This document shows, one piece after another, positions 13,739 through 21,479 of a DNA stretch of 64,000 bases. Below the pieces are notes generated by a model. The model was given only the letters and a program-made list of their open reading frames with translations. It made no database searches and was not told the origin of the DNA. The translations under genes and the position numbers were made by a program. The stretch covers positions 1 through 64,000 of IMG/VR virus record IMGVR_UViG_3300036886_000043; one strand, given 5' to 3'. The DNA comes from a virus. How positions within the stretch are numbered: the first letter of the stretch is position 1; every line of letters begins with the position of its first letter.

Positions 13739-13975
13739 ATGTGGAATCCGCTTTGCATTGTGTTCGGCCACCGTAAGGTGAGTTGGAAGACGGGATCAAT
13801 TGATTTATTTGAAGTGAAGGACGGAAGGCACGGGAGCCGGACTGGAACGGTAGTTACCCACCAAAAGTGCATACGGCGGTTTTGCGGCTGGAGCCGGGAG
13901 TGGTGGAAAAGACTGCCAGCACAGATAGTAAAAGAAGAGTTGAGCGGTTTTGGATTCCAAATTTTGGGGGAATGA
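13739..13975 (+). CDS. Mosaic hypothetical protein
   Basis: 78 residues. Starts MWNPLCIVFGHRKVSWK, then IDLFEVKDGR, which is identical at the DNA level (30 of 30 bases, 13799-13828) to part of the gene at 13278. The remainder has Cys/Trp (CIRRFCGWSREWWKRL). The composition suggests a recombinational patchwork or a decaying gene. A junction palindrome lies in its last codons. Confidence 0.45.
   Translation: MWNPLCIVFGHRKVSWKTGSIDLFEVKDGRHGSRTGTVVTHQKCIRRFCGWSREWWKRLPAQIVKEELSGFGFQILGE
13955..13969 (+). repeat. 7-1-7 palindrome (junction repeat)
   Basis: TTCCAAATTTTGGGG, one arm mismatch; inside the end of one gene and just before the next start codon. The run of G can act as Shine-Dalgarno. 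Confidence 0.7.
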
Positions 13976-14226
13976 TGGACGAAAAGGATACGATGGATGG
14001 CATCACCAAAGATTCTCCTAAGATCAAGGCACAGGGTCTTGTTTTTAGGAAGCACACAGATGAAAAAGGTCTTATCTCTTTGATCTGTTTTCGAAGTGAT
14101 AACTCCTCTCATGAAAGCACCGATAGGGTGTTTCATGATTACAATTTACAATTTGGAGACGAGGAAAGTATTCCAGTGATGGCAGAGAAGTTGGCGAAAT
14201 GGTATCGATCATTTGATGTGAAATGA
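13972..14226 (+). CDS. 84-residue hypothetical protein
   Basis: Starts at the ATG overlapping the previous stop. The protein has a strand-rich core (GLVFRKHTDEKGLISLICFRSD) and C-terminal helix (PVMAEKLAKWYRSFDV). AT-rich codon use compared with neighbours hints at separate origin. Its TGA stop begins the next junction palindrome. Confidence 0.6.
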   Translation: MMDEKDTMDGITKDSPKIKAQGLVFRKHTDEKGLISLICFRSDNSSHESTDRVFHDYNLQFGDEESIPVMAEKLAKWYRSFDVK

Positions 14227-14241
14227 TTCCAAATTTTGGAA
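14227..14241 (+). repeat. 7-1-7 palindrome (junction repeat)
   Basis: TTCCAAATTTTGGAA; the preceding TGA stop and the repeat form TGATTCC. Confidence 0.9.
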
Positions 14242-14254
14242 TAGGGAGGAATTG

Positions 14255-14491
14255 ATGCAGAAGTTCAAAATAAGAAGCACGGTCACATGGAACACTGGCG
14301 GGAAGAGATGCACAGCGTCCTGCTATCAGCGGACTGGGGTGGTCACGGAAGTTGTGGCTGCATGGAAGATTCCGACTACCTACACGGATGGAAAATACAC
14401 GGTAGGATCACGGGACCACGAGTCCTATGTTGTAACAGTCGGAAGTCATAAATACTGGCCGCGAGTGAACAATTTGAGCGAGAAGGCGTAA
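14255..14491 (+). CDS. 78-residue hypothetical protein
   Basis: GGGAGG upstream. A small beta-barrel-like pattern: KFKIRSTVTWNTGGKRCTAS begins it, followed by GVVTEVV, ESYVVTVG and KYWPRVNNL. A positively charged SH3-like barrel is likely. Role unknown. Confidence 0.65.
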   Translation: MQKFKIRSTVTWNTGGKRCTASCYQRTGVVTEVVAAWKIPTTYTDGKYTVGSRDHESYVVTVGSHKYWPRVNNLSEKA

Positions 14492-14501
14492 GGAGGGTAG
14501 G

Positions 14502-14639
14502 ATGAAGGCTCGATTGACACAAAAGAATTTGGTGTTCGGGATCTACCGCGGCGCGAAGGGGTCGTTGAATCCCGGCTTGGTATCTGGTTTGCCGGCCACT
14601 ACATCTGGCCGTGGGAGCGGAAGCATGGAGAGCAAATGA
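14502..14639 (+). CDS. 45-residue small ORF
   Basis: AGGAGGGTAGG precedes the ATG at ideal spacing. The product is Gly/Ser-rich and basic at the start (MKARLTQKNLVFGIYRGAKG). The ATGA overlap at its end couples it to a 25-codon frame. The strong ribosome site is the main support. Confidence 0.45.
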   Translation: MKARLTQKNLVFGIYRGAKGSLNPGLVSGLPATTSGRGSGSMESK

Positions 14640-14713
14640 AGAAGACTCAATTCACTGGCGGTCATAGTCCGCTAGTCAAACCGCAGGAAGAGGCAGGAGA
14701 ACATGGCAACTGA
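14636..14713 (+). CDS. 25-residue small ORF
   Basis: Starts in an ATGA overlap and ends over the start of the next gene. MKKTQFTGGHSPLVKPQEEA: polar, no motif. It may serve only to carry ribosomes to the next start. Confidence 0.3.
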   Translation: MKKTQFTGGHSPLVKPQEEAGEHGN

Positions 14714-15047
14714 GAAATTCGCAAACGAAGTAACGAAGTACGAGAACATCGCGCTTGAGCAATGGAACGATCTCAAGGCCGTTCTCTTGAAAGCCTTTCG
14801 ACTTCCCATCCAGCAGAACCAAGCGAAGGTGCAGTGGGGCTCAACGGTTTACGAGTGGGATACCGGAGTGTTCGAGTGGGACTTCCACCAGAACGACAAC
14901 CCGAACCCGGACAAGATTCCCAACACCTACTACCTCGAAATCCGCATCAAGCGGCGCCCGGCTGACCCGGCGGAGTTGGCAATCGAGAGCACGATTGCCA
15001 CGTTCTTCAAGAAGGTCACCGACAAGCAAAAGCGCAAGGAGCCCTAA
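14703..15047 (+). CDS. Hypothetical protein (114 aa)
   Basis: GGCAGGAGAAC upstream. A helical N-terminus (NEVTKYENIALEQWNDLKAVLLKAF) leads into a beta-rich middle with aromatic strands (TVYEWDTGVFEWDFHQND, YYLEIRIKRRP) and a basic C-terminal helix. It is the first of five genes joined by overlaps up to 15786. No family was recognised. Confidence 0.65.
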   Translation: MATEKFANEVTKYENIALEQWNDLKAVLLKAFRLPIQQNQAKVQWGSTVYEWDTGVFEWDFHQNDNPNPDKIPNTYYLEIRIKRRPADPAELAIESTIATFFKKVTDKQKRKEP

Positions 15048-15301
15048 TGCGTTGGGCCGTCTGCGTCAAGAACATCGAAGTCGGGAAGATGATGCTCATC
15101 ACGCCGGATATGTCGGTGGATGTAGACGACCCGCGCCTCGGCGATGAGGTCCACATCGTTCCTGTCGTGGAGGACCAAAAAGACCCGGACTGGCTTTCAT
15201 TCGGGGTCCACGATTTTGTTCGAGACTGCTACTGCCATCCGAAGATCCAAGAACAATGTTACGGCCGTACAATCATCTCGCACAGCGCAACGGTAAATTG
15301 A
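15047..15301 (+). CDS. 84-residue Cys-containing protein
   Basis: TAATG overlap with the previous gene. N-terminal strands, then acidic loops and a Cys/His set (VRDCYCHPKIQEQC) that could bind a metal. Function unknown. Confidence 0.6.
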   Translation: MRWAVCVKNIEVGKMMLITPDMSVDVDDPRLGDEVHIVPVVEDQKDPDWLSFGVHDFVRDCYCHPKIQEQCYGRTIISHSATVN

Positions 15302-15588
15302 TGGAACCTATAACCACTCACGAGCAGTTCATGCTTGCGGTCCAGAATCATTTGAAGGAGCGCGAGGGATGTCCTGTTATGGTTATCGTGCATTCTCCTA
15401 CGGGCCTGGAGATGCAATTCAACTTCATGGACTATGCACTCCAGATGGGGATTCTCGACGTTGCCAAGATGTCAACAATGATCGCCTTTGAGCGACAGAC
15501 GCGAGAAGGACTCAAGACCGGAGAAAATCAAATTATGGTGTCGAACATCAAGGACGCCATTGATTCTGAAAAGAAGAAGGTGAACTGA
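15301..15588 (+). CDS. 95-residue hypothetical protein
   Basis: Starts at the ATG overlapping the previous TGA. Predicted helix-strand-helix: HEQFMLAVQNHLKE, CPVMVIVHSPTGLEMQFNF, then helical to the end. The neat single-domain shape suggests a real protein; no family name is known to me. Confidence 0.6.
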   Translation: MEPITTHEQFMLAVQNHLKEREGCPVMVIVHSPTGLEMQFNFMDYALQMGILDVAKMSTMIAFERQTREGLKTGENQIMVSNIKDAIDSEKKKVN

Positions 15589-15786
15589 ATGGCAAGTCTG
15601 AAACTGAAAACCGGAACGCCGGTTGAAGTGAAGAAGGGATTCGTTGATCTCAACGGACCATGCGTTGTGCTCTACGAAACTGTAAAGGGCAACTTGGTTG
15701 AGGAGCACATGGTGCTGGCCTATCATCTCCTACCAGGAGAAATCGTGAGACGTGCGGGGGATGGTGATTATGCCGTCGAATATTAA
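15589..15786 (+). CDS. 65-residue small beta-barrel-like protein
   Basis: Begins directly after the previous stop (TGAATGG). The pattern of strands (LKLKTGTPVEVKKGFVDLNG, PCVVLYETV, EHMVLAYHLL, GEIVRRAG) fits an SH3/KOW-like barrel. Possibly an RNA- or protein-binding module. Confidence 0.6.
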   Translation: MASLKLKTGTPVEVKKGFVDLNGPCVVLYETVKGNLVEEHMVLAYHLLPGEIVRRAGDGDYAVEY

Positions 15787-16222
15787 GTTCATTGACCGGC
15801 GCGGAGATAAGGAAAAAGCGCCAGCCTTGGTTGCCGAAGTGGTTCCCGAACCCGCAGCCGACAGGTCATCGTGGAAGAACGTCGGCTACATGATCTGTTT
15901 GATCCCGAGCAATGCTGGCCCAATCGTGGCCGGCAGAGCGGTTGGACTGAGGTCTGATGGGAAATGCTTCATCGGAGACTATTTTCTGTCGCAGATTTAC
16001 CCCGAGCATTTTGACTGGACAGTTGAATCTCGAAAGCGGCTCGACACCTATCTTGGATGCGACTGTGCCGTAGGGATTCAATGTGCTGTCCACAAGACGT
16101 ATGTGCCGCAGTGGATCAAGGCTGACACGCAGCGGCTTGAATTGATTGGGAGTTCTCCTGTACCCGAGGCAATCGAGGCAATGGTCAAGGGGCAAAGGTC
16201 AAGCATACTTAAACCCAGGTGA
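15770..16222 (+). CDS. Hypothetical protein (150 aa)
   Basis: The start is placed at the ATG with GCGGGGG 9 nt upstream; in-frame ATG/GTG codons nearer 15761 are alternatives. It has alpha/beta composition with a Cys/His stretch CDCAVGIQCAVHK near residues 95-108. It is followed immediately by the peptide deformylase gene. Function unknown. Confidence 0.6.
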   Translation: MPSNIKFIDRRGDKEKAPALVAEVVPEPAADRSSWKNVGYMICLIPSNAGPIVAGRAVGLRSDGKCFIGDYFLSQIYPEHFDWTVESRKRLDTYLGCDCAVGIQCAVHKTYVPQWIKADTQRLELIGSSPVPEAIEAMVKGQRSSILKPR

Positions 16223-16227
16223 CGGGC

Positions 16228-16833
16228 ATGTACTTTGAAAGAAAGTTCAGGCTCTTAACCTATGGGCCGGAGATGAACAATACTCTCTCGAAGCCGATTG
16301 AAGAGGCTGAATGGCCGGAGATTCCGAGGCTGTTTGGGTACATGGCCGAAGTTTTGTGGAAAGCTGGTGGGGTTGGGCTGGCGGCTCCGCAGATAGGGTG
16401 CTTTAAGCAGTTCGTGTTGATTGCAAGGAGCCACGGATCGATAATTGGTTTGGTGAACCCGGAGATCACGCGATTGTACGGCAAGGAGATTGAGGGGAAT
16501 GAGGGGTGTTTAAGTATGCCTCCGCCGGGAAATATGTGTAGGGTTCCACGACTTGAGATCGTCGATGTTGAAGCATCTCTTGCGGATACCCCGGATATAC
16601 GCAAGAAGTTGACATTTCATGGTGGAATGGCAAGAATCGTTCAGCACGAACTCGATCATCTGACGGGAACATTCTTTATCGACCGTGTTCCAGAGCGACG
16701 AGGGAAAGAGGTTCTGGGGCGATTTCACAACTGGAAAGCAATGCGCAGGGCGCAAATAAGAAGAAGCGAGGAAAATGAGTATGTCGATGCCGGAGCTTTC
16801 GCCGCTAGTCGCGGCCAATCTCGTATGTCATGA
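16228..16833 (+). CDS. def: Peptide deformylase
   Basis: 201 residues. It removes the formyl group from the initiator Met of new proteins. All three family motifs are present: GVGLAAPQIG near residue 47, EGCLSMP (Cys94) and QHELDH (His140, Glu141, His144), so the metal ligands and catalytic Glu are intact. The length is slightly above the usual 165-190, with a basic C-terminal tail. The ATG at 16228 has only a weak ribosome site; a GTG three codons earlier is possible. Phage deformylases are known from marine viruses. Here the window also carries an initiator tRNA, so both ends of fMet handling are phage-encoded. Confidence 0.93.
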   Translation: MYFERKFRLLTYGPEMNNTLSKPIEEAEWPEIPRLFGYMAEVLWKAGGVGLAAPQIGCFKQFVLIARSHGSIIGLVNPEITRLYGKEIEGNEGCLSMPPPGNMCRVPRLEIVDVEASLADTPDIRKKLTFHGGMARIVQHELDHLTGTFFIDRVPERRGKEVLGRFHNWKAMRRAQIRRSEENEYVDAGAFAASRGQSRMS

Positions 16834-17023
16834 GTGCGGAACCATTCTGAAGCCGAAGGTAGTGATGGGCCGCAAGGGACAGAAACAGGTTGTCGATCAC
16901 CTGGAGTACGTTTGCAAGAACCCGAAGACCGGGTGTAACTACAAAGTGCAGTCAACCATCATGACCTCAATGGAAATGCTGGCGCTGCGTGATGACGGCA
17001 GTGAAGTGAGGATCGGAGAATGA
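16775..17023 (+). CDS. Zinc-ribbon protein
   Basis: 82 residues, starting inside the 3' end of the deformylase gene after GCGAGGAAA. CHECGTIL near residue 18 and CKNPKTGC near residue 46 are the expected four zinc ligands, with strands between them. The following gene starts in an ATGA overlap. Function unknown. Confidence 0.7.
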   Translation: MSMSMPELSPLVAANLVCHECGTILKPKVVMGRKGQKQVVDHLEYVCKNPKTGCNYKVQSTIMTSMEMLALRDDGSEVRIGE

Positions 17024-17532
17024 ACAGCATAATCTGGCTCTACATCATCGGCGGCTTTTTTGCGCTGCTCGGCGCCTGGACGTTCGTGAGAAAGGTTGTG
17101 TTCATCTCCCGGACTTTGTTTGGCACGATCAATGACCTTGCCAGCACGTTGAAAGATGCAACCGAGATAGCGCGGGCCTACCGCGAAGACCTTGCTATTC
17201 TTCGGCAGATGGCTCAGTCGGGACAAATTCCGAATCCTGGCGATGAGCCGGAATCGATTATTCCGCAGGCTCCAGCGGCTCCGGCCACAATGCCATCGCC
17301 GTATTGGGGCCGCTTCGCAACCAAGACCGAAGAGCCCGATGCGCCGGCTGAATCGGCTGGAGCGGTCGATGTAACCGCAACCGAAGAAGAACTTGTGGAT
17401 CAGGAAAGAAACGAAGCCGCGGTGGACTTTGAGGTAACCGAAAGACAGAAGGCCGCAACTCGTGAAGCGGATCAGGCAAGGGTCAAGGAACTTGCGGACC
17501 TGGGCATCAACGCGAAGCCGGAGGACCAGTGA
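17020..17532 (+). CDS. Membrane-anchored coiled-coil protein
   Basis: 170 residues. Residues 4-24 form one hydrophobic helix (IIWLYIIGGFFALLGAWTFV), followed by a helical segment of about 40 residues and then a Pro/Ala/Glu-rich disordered tail. It looks like an inner-membrane-anchored protein with a long cytoplasmic or periplasmic tail. Coupled by ATGA to both neighbours, just before the terminase genes. Function unknown. Confidence 0.65.
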   Translation: MNSIIWLYIIGGFFALLGAWTFVRKVVFISRTLFGTINDLASTLKDATEIARAYREDLAILRQMAQSGQIPNPGDEPESIIPQAPAAPATMPSPYWGRFATKTEEPDAPAESAGAVDVTATEEELVDQERNEAAVDFEVTERQKAATREADQARVKELADLGINAKPEDQ

Positions 17533-18140
17533 AGTCGAGCTACACAAAAGCTCTCTCCACTCGCAACATGCGCGACCCGCGTCATCTGATGCGGCTTGTG
17601 AAGTTCCGGGTTCTCACAGGAACCGATGTCGAACGCATAGCGGCTATTGCCAAGTCCGAAGGCGTGAGCAAGGAAACCATCAAGGCTTCCGTTCGCCAGA
17701 TGGAGATGTATAGCGAACAGAACAAAACCTTCAATGTCGATTTGCGCATAAACGAATCGATTCTCAGGGTGATTCCAGCGTTTGAGAACAGCATGGCTGG
17801 GCTTCTTGCAGCGACAGAGTTGGTCGAGATTAACGATACCAAGACCGGGACGAAGAAGGTTGTCAAGCAGGACGACAAGACTACTCGCCTTGAAGCTAGC
17901 CGCATCGTGAAGGACATCATCGTTGCCAAGCAGCCGAAGGGGCCAATCGCGGAAATCAATGTCAATCAGACGAATCAGGTTGCGAATCTGAGCACAGCCG
18001 AGACAACAGAAGAGCGCATGGACCGCCTCAGAAAGAAAGCGGCTGAGGCCAACTTGCTTCCTGCTGAGGTCGCAGCGGTCCCTGGCTACCTTGACCGCGA
18101 TGAAGAGCCGGACGATGAGGACGGGGATGAAGAAGAATAG
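17529..18140 (+). CDS. Terminase small subunit candidate
   Basis: 203 residues. Residues about 25-55 (TGTDVERIAAIAKSEGVSKE, then TIKASVRQMEMY) read as a helix-turn-helix. The middle is helical and the C-terminus acidic (DEEPDDEDGDEEE), which fits TerS proteins that bind packaging sites and contact TerL through a charged tail. The position two genes before TerL supports this. Sequence alone does not prove it; a transcription factor is the alternative. Confidence 0.65.
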   Translation: MKSSYTKALSTRNMRDPRHLMRLVKFRVLTGTDVERIAAIAKSEGVSKETIKASVRQMEMYSEQNKTFNVDLRINESILRVIPAFENSMAGLLAATELVEINDTKTGTKKVVKQDDKTTRLEASRIVKDIIVAKQPKGPIAEINVNQTNQVANLSTAETTEERMDRLRKKAAEANLLPAEVAAVPGYLDRDEEPDDEDGDEEE

Positions 18141-18573
18141 CGCCTTCAAACTTCAAGCATCGGAAGTAGAACGAATCCGAGAGATGGTCCCAACCGTAGA
18201 CGAGTTGAGGATCATCGACTTAATGAGGGATTACCGCTCTATACGCAAGAACTATTTTGGGAACAGCATCCCTCCAACTGAAGAGATTCTAATTCGGTTT
18301 CTCCCGCGCAATGAGATGGGCAGACTCAGCGGATCTAAGGATCGGGATACCGATGGATATTGCTCATGCGGGAAACATCATGGAACTCCGGTCCCGCAAA
18401 CATTATCCTTGGTAGACGATCTTGATGTTAACCAGACAAGGATCACTCTCCTTCATGAAATGGCGCACATGAAGGTAAACACGAAGTTCGGCCGCGCCAT
18501 GAAACATGGTAAGAATTTCAAAAAAGAACTGCGGCGGCTTATGGCGGCTGGCGCATTTGATGATTGGTTGTAA
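18127..18573 (+). CDS. SprT-like zinc metallopeptidase
   Basis: 148 residues. LLHEMAHMK (His110, Glu111, His114) is the metallopeptidase active site, and KHGKNFKKEL with His127 supplies the third ligand in the spacing seen in SprT/Spartan-type domains. In cells such enzymes cleave DNA-protein crosslinks; in a phage the role may be clearing proteins from packaged DNA or maturation. It lies between the TerS candidate and TerL with overlap upstream, an unusual place for it. Confidence 0.8.
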   Translation: MKKNSAFKLQASEVERIREMVPTVDELRIIDLMRDYRSIRKNYFGNSIPPTEEILIRFLPRNEMGRLSGSKDRDTDGYCSCGKHHGTPVPQTLSLVDDLDVNQTRITLLHEMAHMKVNTKFGRAMKHGKNFKKELRRLMAAGAFDDWL

Positions 18574-18575
18574 TC

Positions 18576-20792
18576 ATGTCGATCATTCGAGCCAATAAGT
18601 ACCTCGGCGAGATCATTGAGATCCTCGACATGCACCGGCAGAAGTATCGGGCCGGGGACATCGGGGACGACGAAGCGAGAGCCTCGTTATCATCTGGCGA
18701 CAACGAGTGGATTGACGGCGAGATGTACCATAGCCTGACCGACACGCGATATTTTCTATCCAACTACTACGCCATCCGAACCGAAGATAAAGGCTTCCAA
18801 GGTCTCTACCCATTCTTTGACAGCCAAGAGATTCTCTATGAGGAACTGCGGAAGCTGGAAAAGAAGAATGGCCGTGTACGGGCAATGGTTGCCAAGGCCC
18901 GACGCATGGGGTACACGACTTACATGGTTGGGGAATTCCTTCACAAGACAGTTATACGCTACAAGCACACCGACGCAATCATTGTGTCCCAGGACGAAAA
19001 GGGCGCGAAATACAACATGGGAATGTACGAATCGGCTTTCGACTTCCTGCCGTGGTGGATGAAGCCGAGAGTCAACCTGCATCAGACTGGAGCCCTCTAT
19101 AACTTCGATGAACCGGATGAGAACTTACGAGCACGGCGCCCAGGATTGAAGAACTGGGTGTATGCCGACAACGCTAATCGACCTTCGGGCGTTGGCCGCG
19201 GTCAAGGATTCCGCTGCGGGATGTTGGATGAGTTGGCTTTCTGGAAGAATTCCTCTCAGCTTTCAAAGTCACTGTTGAGGACGTTTGTCGCCCGAGACGG
19301 TTTCTACGTGATGGGATCGACAGGAAACGGTCGTAACGATGCGTGGCACAACTTGTGGAGACGTGCCGAGGCGGGATCAATCGACTGGAATCCGATCTTC
19401 ATTCCGTTCTATCGTAGGCCGAAAACCTACTCGCTTCCGATTCCGAAGGGAGAGGTCTTTGAACTGAGTCCCGAAGAGAAAGAAATGGTGGAGCAGGTTA
19501 AGCAAAAAGAGAACTTCACCATCTCAAAGGAAACGATCAACTGGATGCGGAAAACCAAAGAAGAATTCGTTGCAACGGACGGCGACGACATGCTCTTCTC
19601 TCAGGAATATCCGACCAACGCAGAAGATAGTTTCCAGAACGCGATTATTTCCGCGATCCCGAGAGGCATCATAAATCGCTACAGCAAGCGGACTGTACAG
19701 CCGGTATGGATTGGGGAAATTAGTTTCGACTTCGTAAAGTGGCTTCCCCATCTTTACATGAAGGAACTGAAGCCGGGAGAAGAAGCGCTCTATCCCGAAA
19801 TAGAAAATCGGCTGCATCTTTGGGAAAAGCCGCAACCGGGAGAGAGATATTGCGTCGGTGTAGACGTAGCTCTTGGCCAGAAAGGCGGAGACTATTCTTC
19901 ATGCACGGTGATGAAAATCAGCGCACGCGCACAATTAGACGCGCAGGTAGCGCAGTGGCATGGATACATGGACCCGCACAATCTGACGGACATCGTGCTT
20001 GCGTTAGGCTGGTACTACAACGAAGCTCTGATAGCCGTCGAAGTAAACTCGTTTGGTATGGCGACGAATACGCGGCTGATGCGCGACTACGAGTATGAGC
20101 AGATTTATCGGTTCAAGCGCATGGACCGCCTAAAGCATTTCATGACAGACATCGTTGGATTCTGGACTGATTACAAGTCGAAGAGGACGTTAATCTCCTT
20201 CTTCTCAAAGATGATGCTCGACGACCAAGTGCTCATTCGAGACAAGTACCTGATCGACGAATTGAGGGATTTCACCGAAGATGGAGCGGAAGGTGAAGGG
20301 GCACACGATGACCTGGTGATGAGCGCCATGATTGCTCTCTACTGCGGGCATGAAGGTGAATTTGAAGAGAGACGCCAGAGGCCGGCAGAGGCCGCAAAGG
20401 ACAAAAACAATTACATCGTCTACAAGATGCAGGTGATGGATGGGATGCAGATTCCAGTGAAACTATTTCAGTCTGCATCTCCATTCGAGGCTGAAAAGTT
20501 CGCAAAGAAAAAAATCGGCTCTTACATCATCAACGAGCATGGAGCGATGGCGGATTTGGTTCTCAAGCGAAAGAATGAAAAGGGAGAGTTGGAGTCGGTC
20601 ACAAAGCGCGTGCCAGCGGATTTTCAAAACACTGCGTACAGCCCAATTCACGATAGGCCGGGGACGCGGCAACGAATGTTTGATGAGGGGATTCCTGCCG
20701 AGATGATCGATTCAGAGAGCGCAGCGGAGTTCGATGCTCGGCAGGAAGACGAGGAATTAGTGAGCGATTCAGATTCATGGAAGTGGTCCTGA
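18576..20792 (+). CDS. terL: Terminase large subunit
   Basis: 738 residues; the ATPase-nuclease motor that packages DNA into proheads. ATPase: Walker A variant KARRMGYTTY (about residues 108-118), Walker B MLDELAF near 217 and the coupling segment GSTGNGRND near 248. RNase H-fold nuclease: GVDVALG with Asp430, VEVNSFGM with Glu489, and HDDLVMSA with Asp578/Asp579. It is longer than most TerL proteins; the extra residues lie in a C-terminal extension past 600. Starts two bases after the upstream stop. Its nuclease domain has a separate paralogue at 50861. Confidence 0.95.
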   Translation: MSIIRANKYLGEIIEILDMHRQKYRAGDIGDDEARASLSSGDNEWIDGEMYHSLTDTRYFLSNYYAIRTEDKGFQGLYPFFDSQEILYEELRKLEKKNGRVRAMVAKARRMGYTTYMVGEFLHKTVIRYKHTDAIIVSQDEKGAKYNMGMYESAFDFLPWWMKPRVNLHQTGALYNFDEPDENLRARRPGLKNWVYADNANRPSGVGRGQGFRCGMLDELAFWKNSSQLSKSLLRTFVARDGFYVMGSTGNGRNDAWHNLWRRAEAGSIDWNPIFIPFYRRPKTYSLPIPKGEVFELSPEEKEMVEQVKQKENFTISKETINWMRKTKEEFVATDGDDMLFSQEYPTNAEDSFQNAIISAIPRGIINRYSKRTVQPVWIGEISFDFVKWLPHLYMKELKPGEEALYPEIENRLHLWEKPQPGERYCVGVDVALGQKGGDYSSCTVMKISARAQLDAQVAQWHGYMDPHNLTDIVLALGWYYNEALIAVEVNSFGMATNTRLMRDYEYEQIYRFKRMDRLKHFMTDIVGFWTDYKSKRTLISFFSKMMLDDQVLIRDKYLIDELRDFTEDGAEGEGAHDDLVMSAMIALYCGHEGEFEERRQRPAEAAKDKNNYIVYKMQVMDGMQIPVKLFQSASPFEAEKFAKKKIGSYIINEHGAMADLVLKRKNEKGELESVTKRVPADFQNTAYSPIHDRPGTRQRMFDEGIPAEMIDSESAAEFDARQEDEELVSDSDSWKWS

Positions 20793-20797
20793 TGGGA

Positions 20798-20812
20798 TTC
20801 TAAATTTTGGAA
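20798..20812 (+). repeat. 7-1-7 palindrome (junction repeat)
   Basis: TTCTAAATTTTGGAA, one arm mismatch, a few bases after the TerL stop. Confidence 0.8.
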
Positions 20813-20827
20813 TGAGGGAGAAGAGAA

Positions 20828-21433
20828 ATGCCAATCGTAAAACTGCGTTATGCCTGCCCTCAATGCGGGGCACAGATGCAAGCCGAGAACCGCCAACTGA
20901 TATGCTCTGCGAACCGCGCCCATGCGTGGAACGACATTGCAACTTTTCAAAGTCTTAACCCGCAGGTGAAGTATGAAGAGGCGAAGCCCCCGGTCATAGT
21001 CCAGCCGAACCATGTTAAGGTGGAGGTAACCGTACCTCCAAAGGTAAAGCAGGGGCTTGAGGCCAAGTTCGGAAATACTGCATCCTCTACGATTGCCGGG
21101 GTGCTTGGGATGCTGGCTGAGGGGGAGATCCTGATTGTTCCCGAGTCGGACCTTCAGCGGATGAAAGAGCGGTTTGGCAAGAAGCCGGAGAGCTCGGCGG
21201 AATTGTTTGGTCTGCTGTACTCGCTTTCAATGGACCTCGAAACCGCAAACCTGATAGCGACCAATGCTCAGAAGGACGTTCAGGCATACGAGGGCCGCAA
21301 TCCAAACTCCGTCCTGATTGACCTTGGGACAATGTATGGCCCAACGGTCGAGAAGGCCAAGGAAGCCAATGAGCCGCTGAAGCTATGGATCGAGCGAAAC
21401 CTGAAGACTGCCATTGAAAATGCGTGGTTCTGA
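20828..21433 (+). CDS. Zinc-ribbon protein between TerL and portal
   Basis: 201 residues. CPQCGAQMQAENRQLICS near residues 10-27 is a zinc ribbon. Residues 70-200 are helical with DLQRMKERFG and a conserved-looking C-terminal helix (LKLWIERNLKTAIENAWF). GAGGGAGAAGAG upstream. The position suggests a head or packaging accessory, but no family was recognised. Confidence 0.65.
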   Translation: MPIVKLRYACPQCGAQMQAENRQLICSANRAHAWNDIATFQSLNPQVKYEEAKPPVIVQPNHVKVEVTVPPKVKQGLEAKFGNTASSTIAGVLGMLAEGEILIVPESDLQRMKERFGKKPESSAELFGLLYSLSMDLETANLIATNAQKDVQAYEGRNPNSVLIDLGTMYGPTVEKAKEANEPLKLWIERNLKTAIENAWF

Positions 21434-21479
21434 GATTTCCGTAGAAAACATGGCGGTTGAGAGATACGATTAAGACGAC

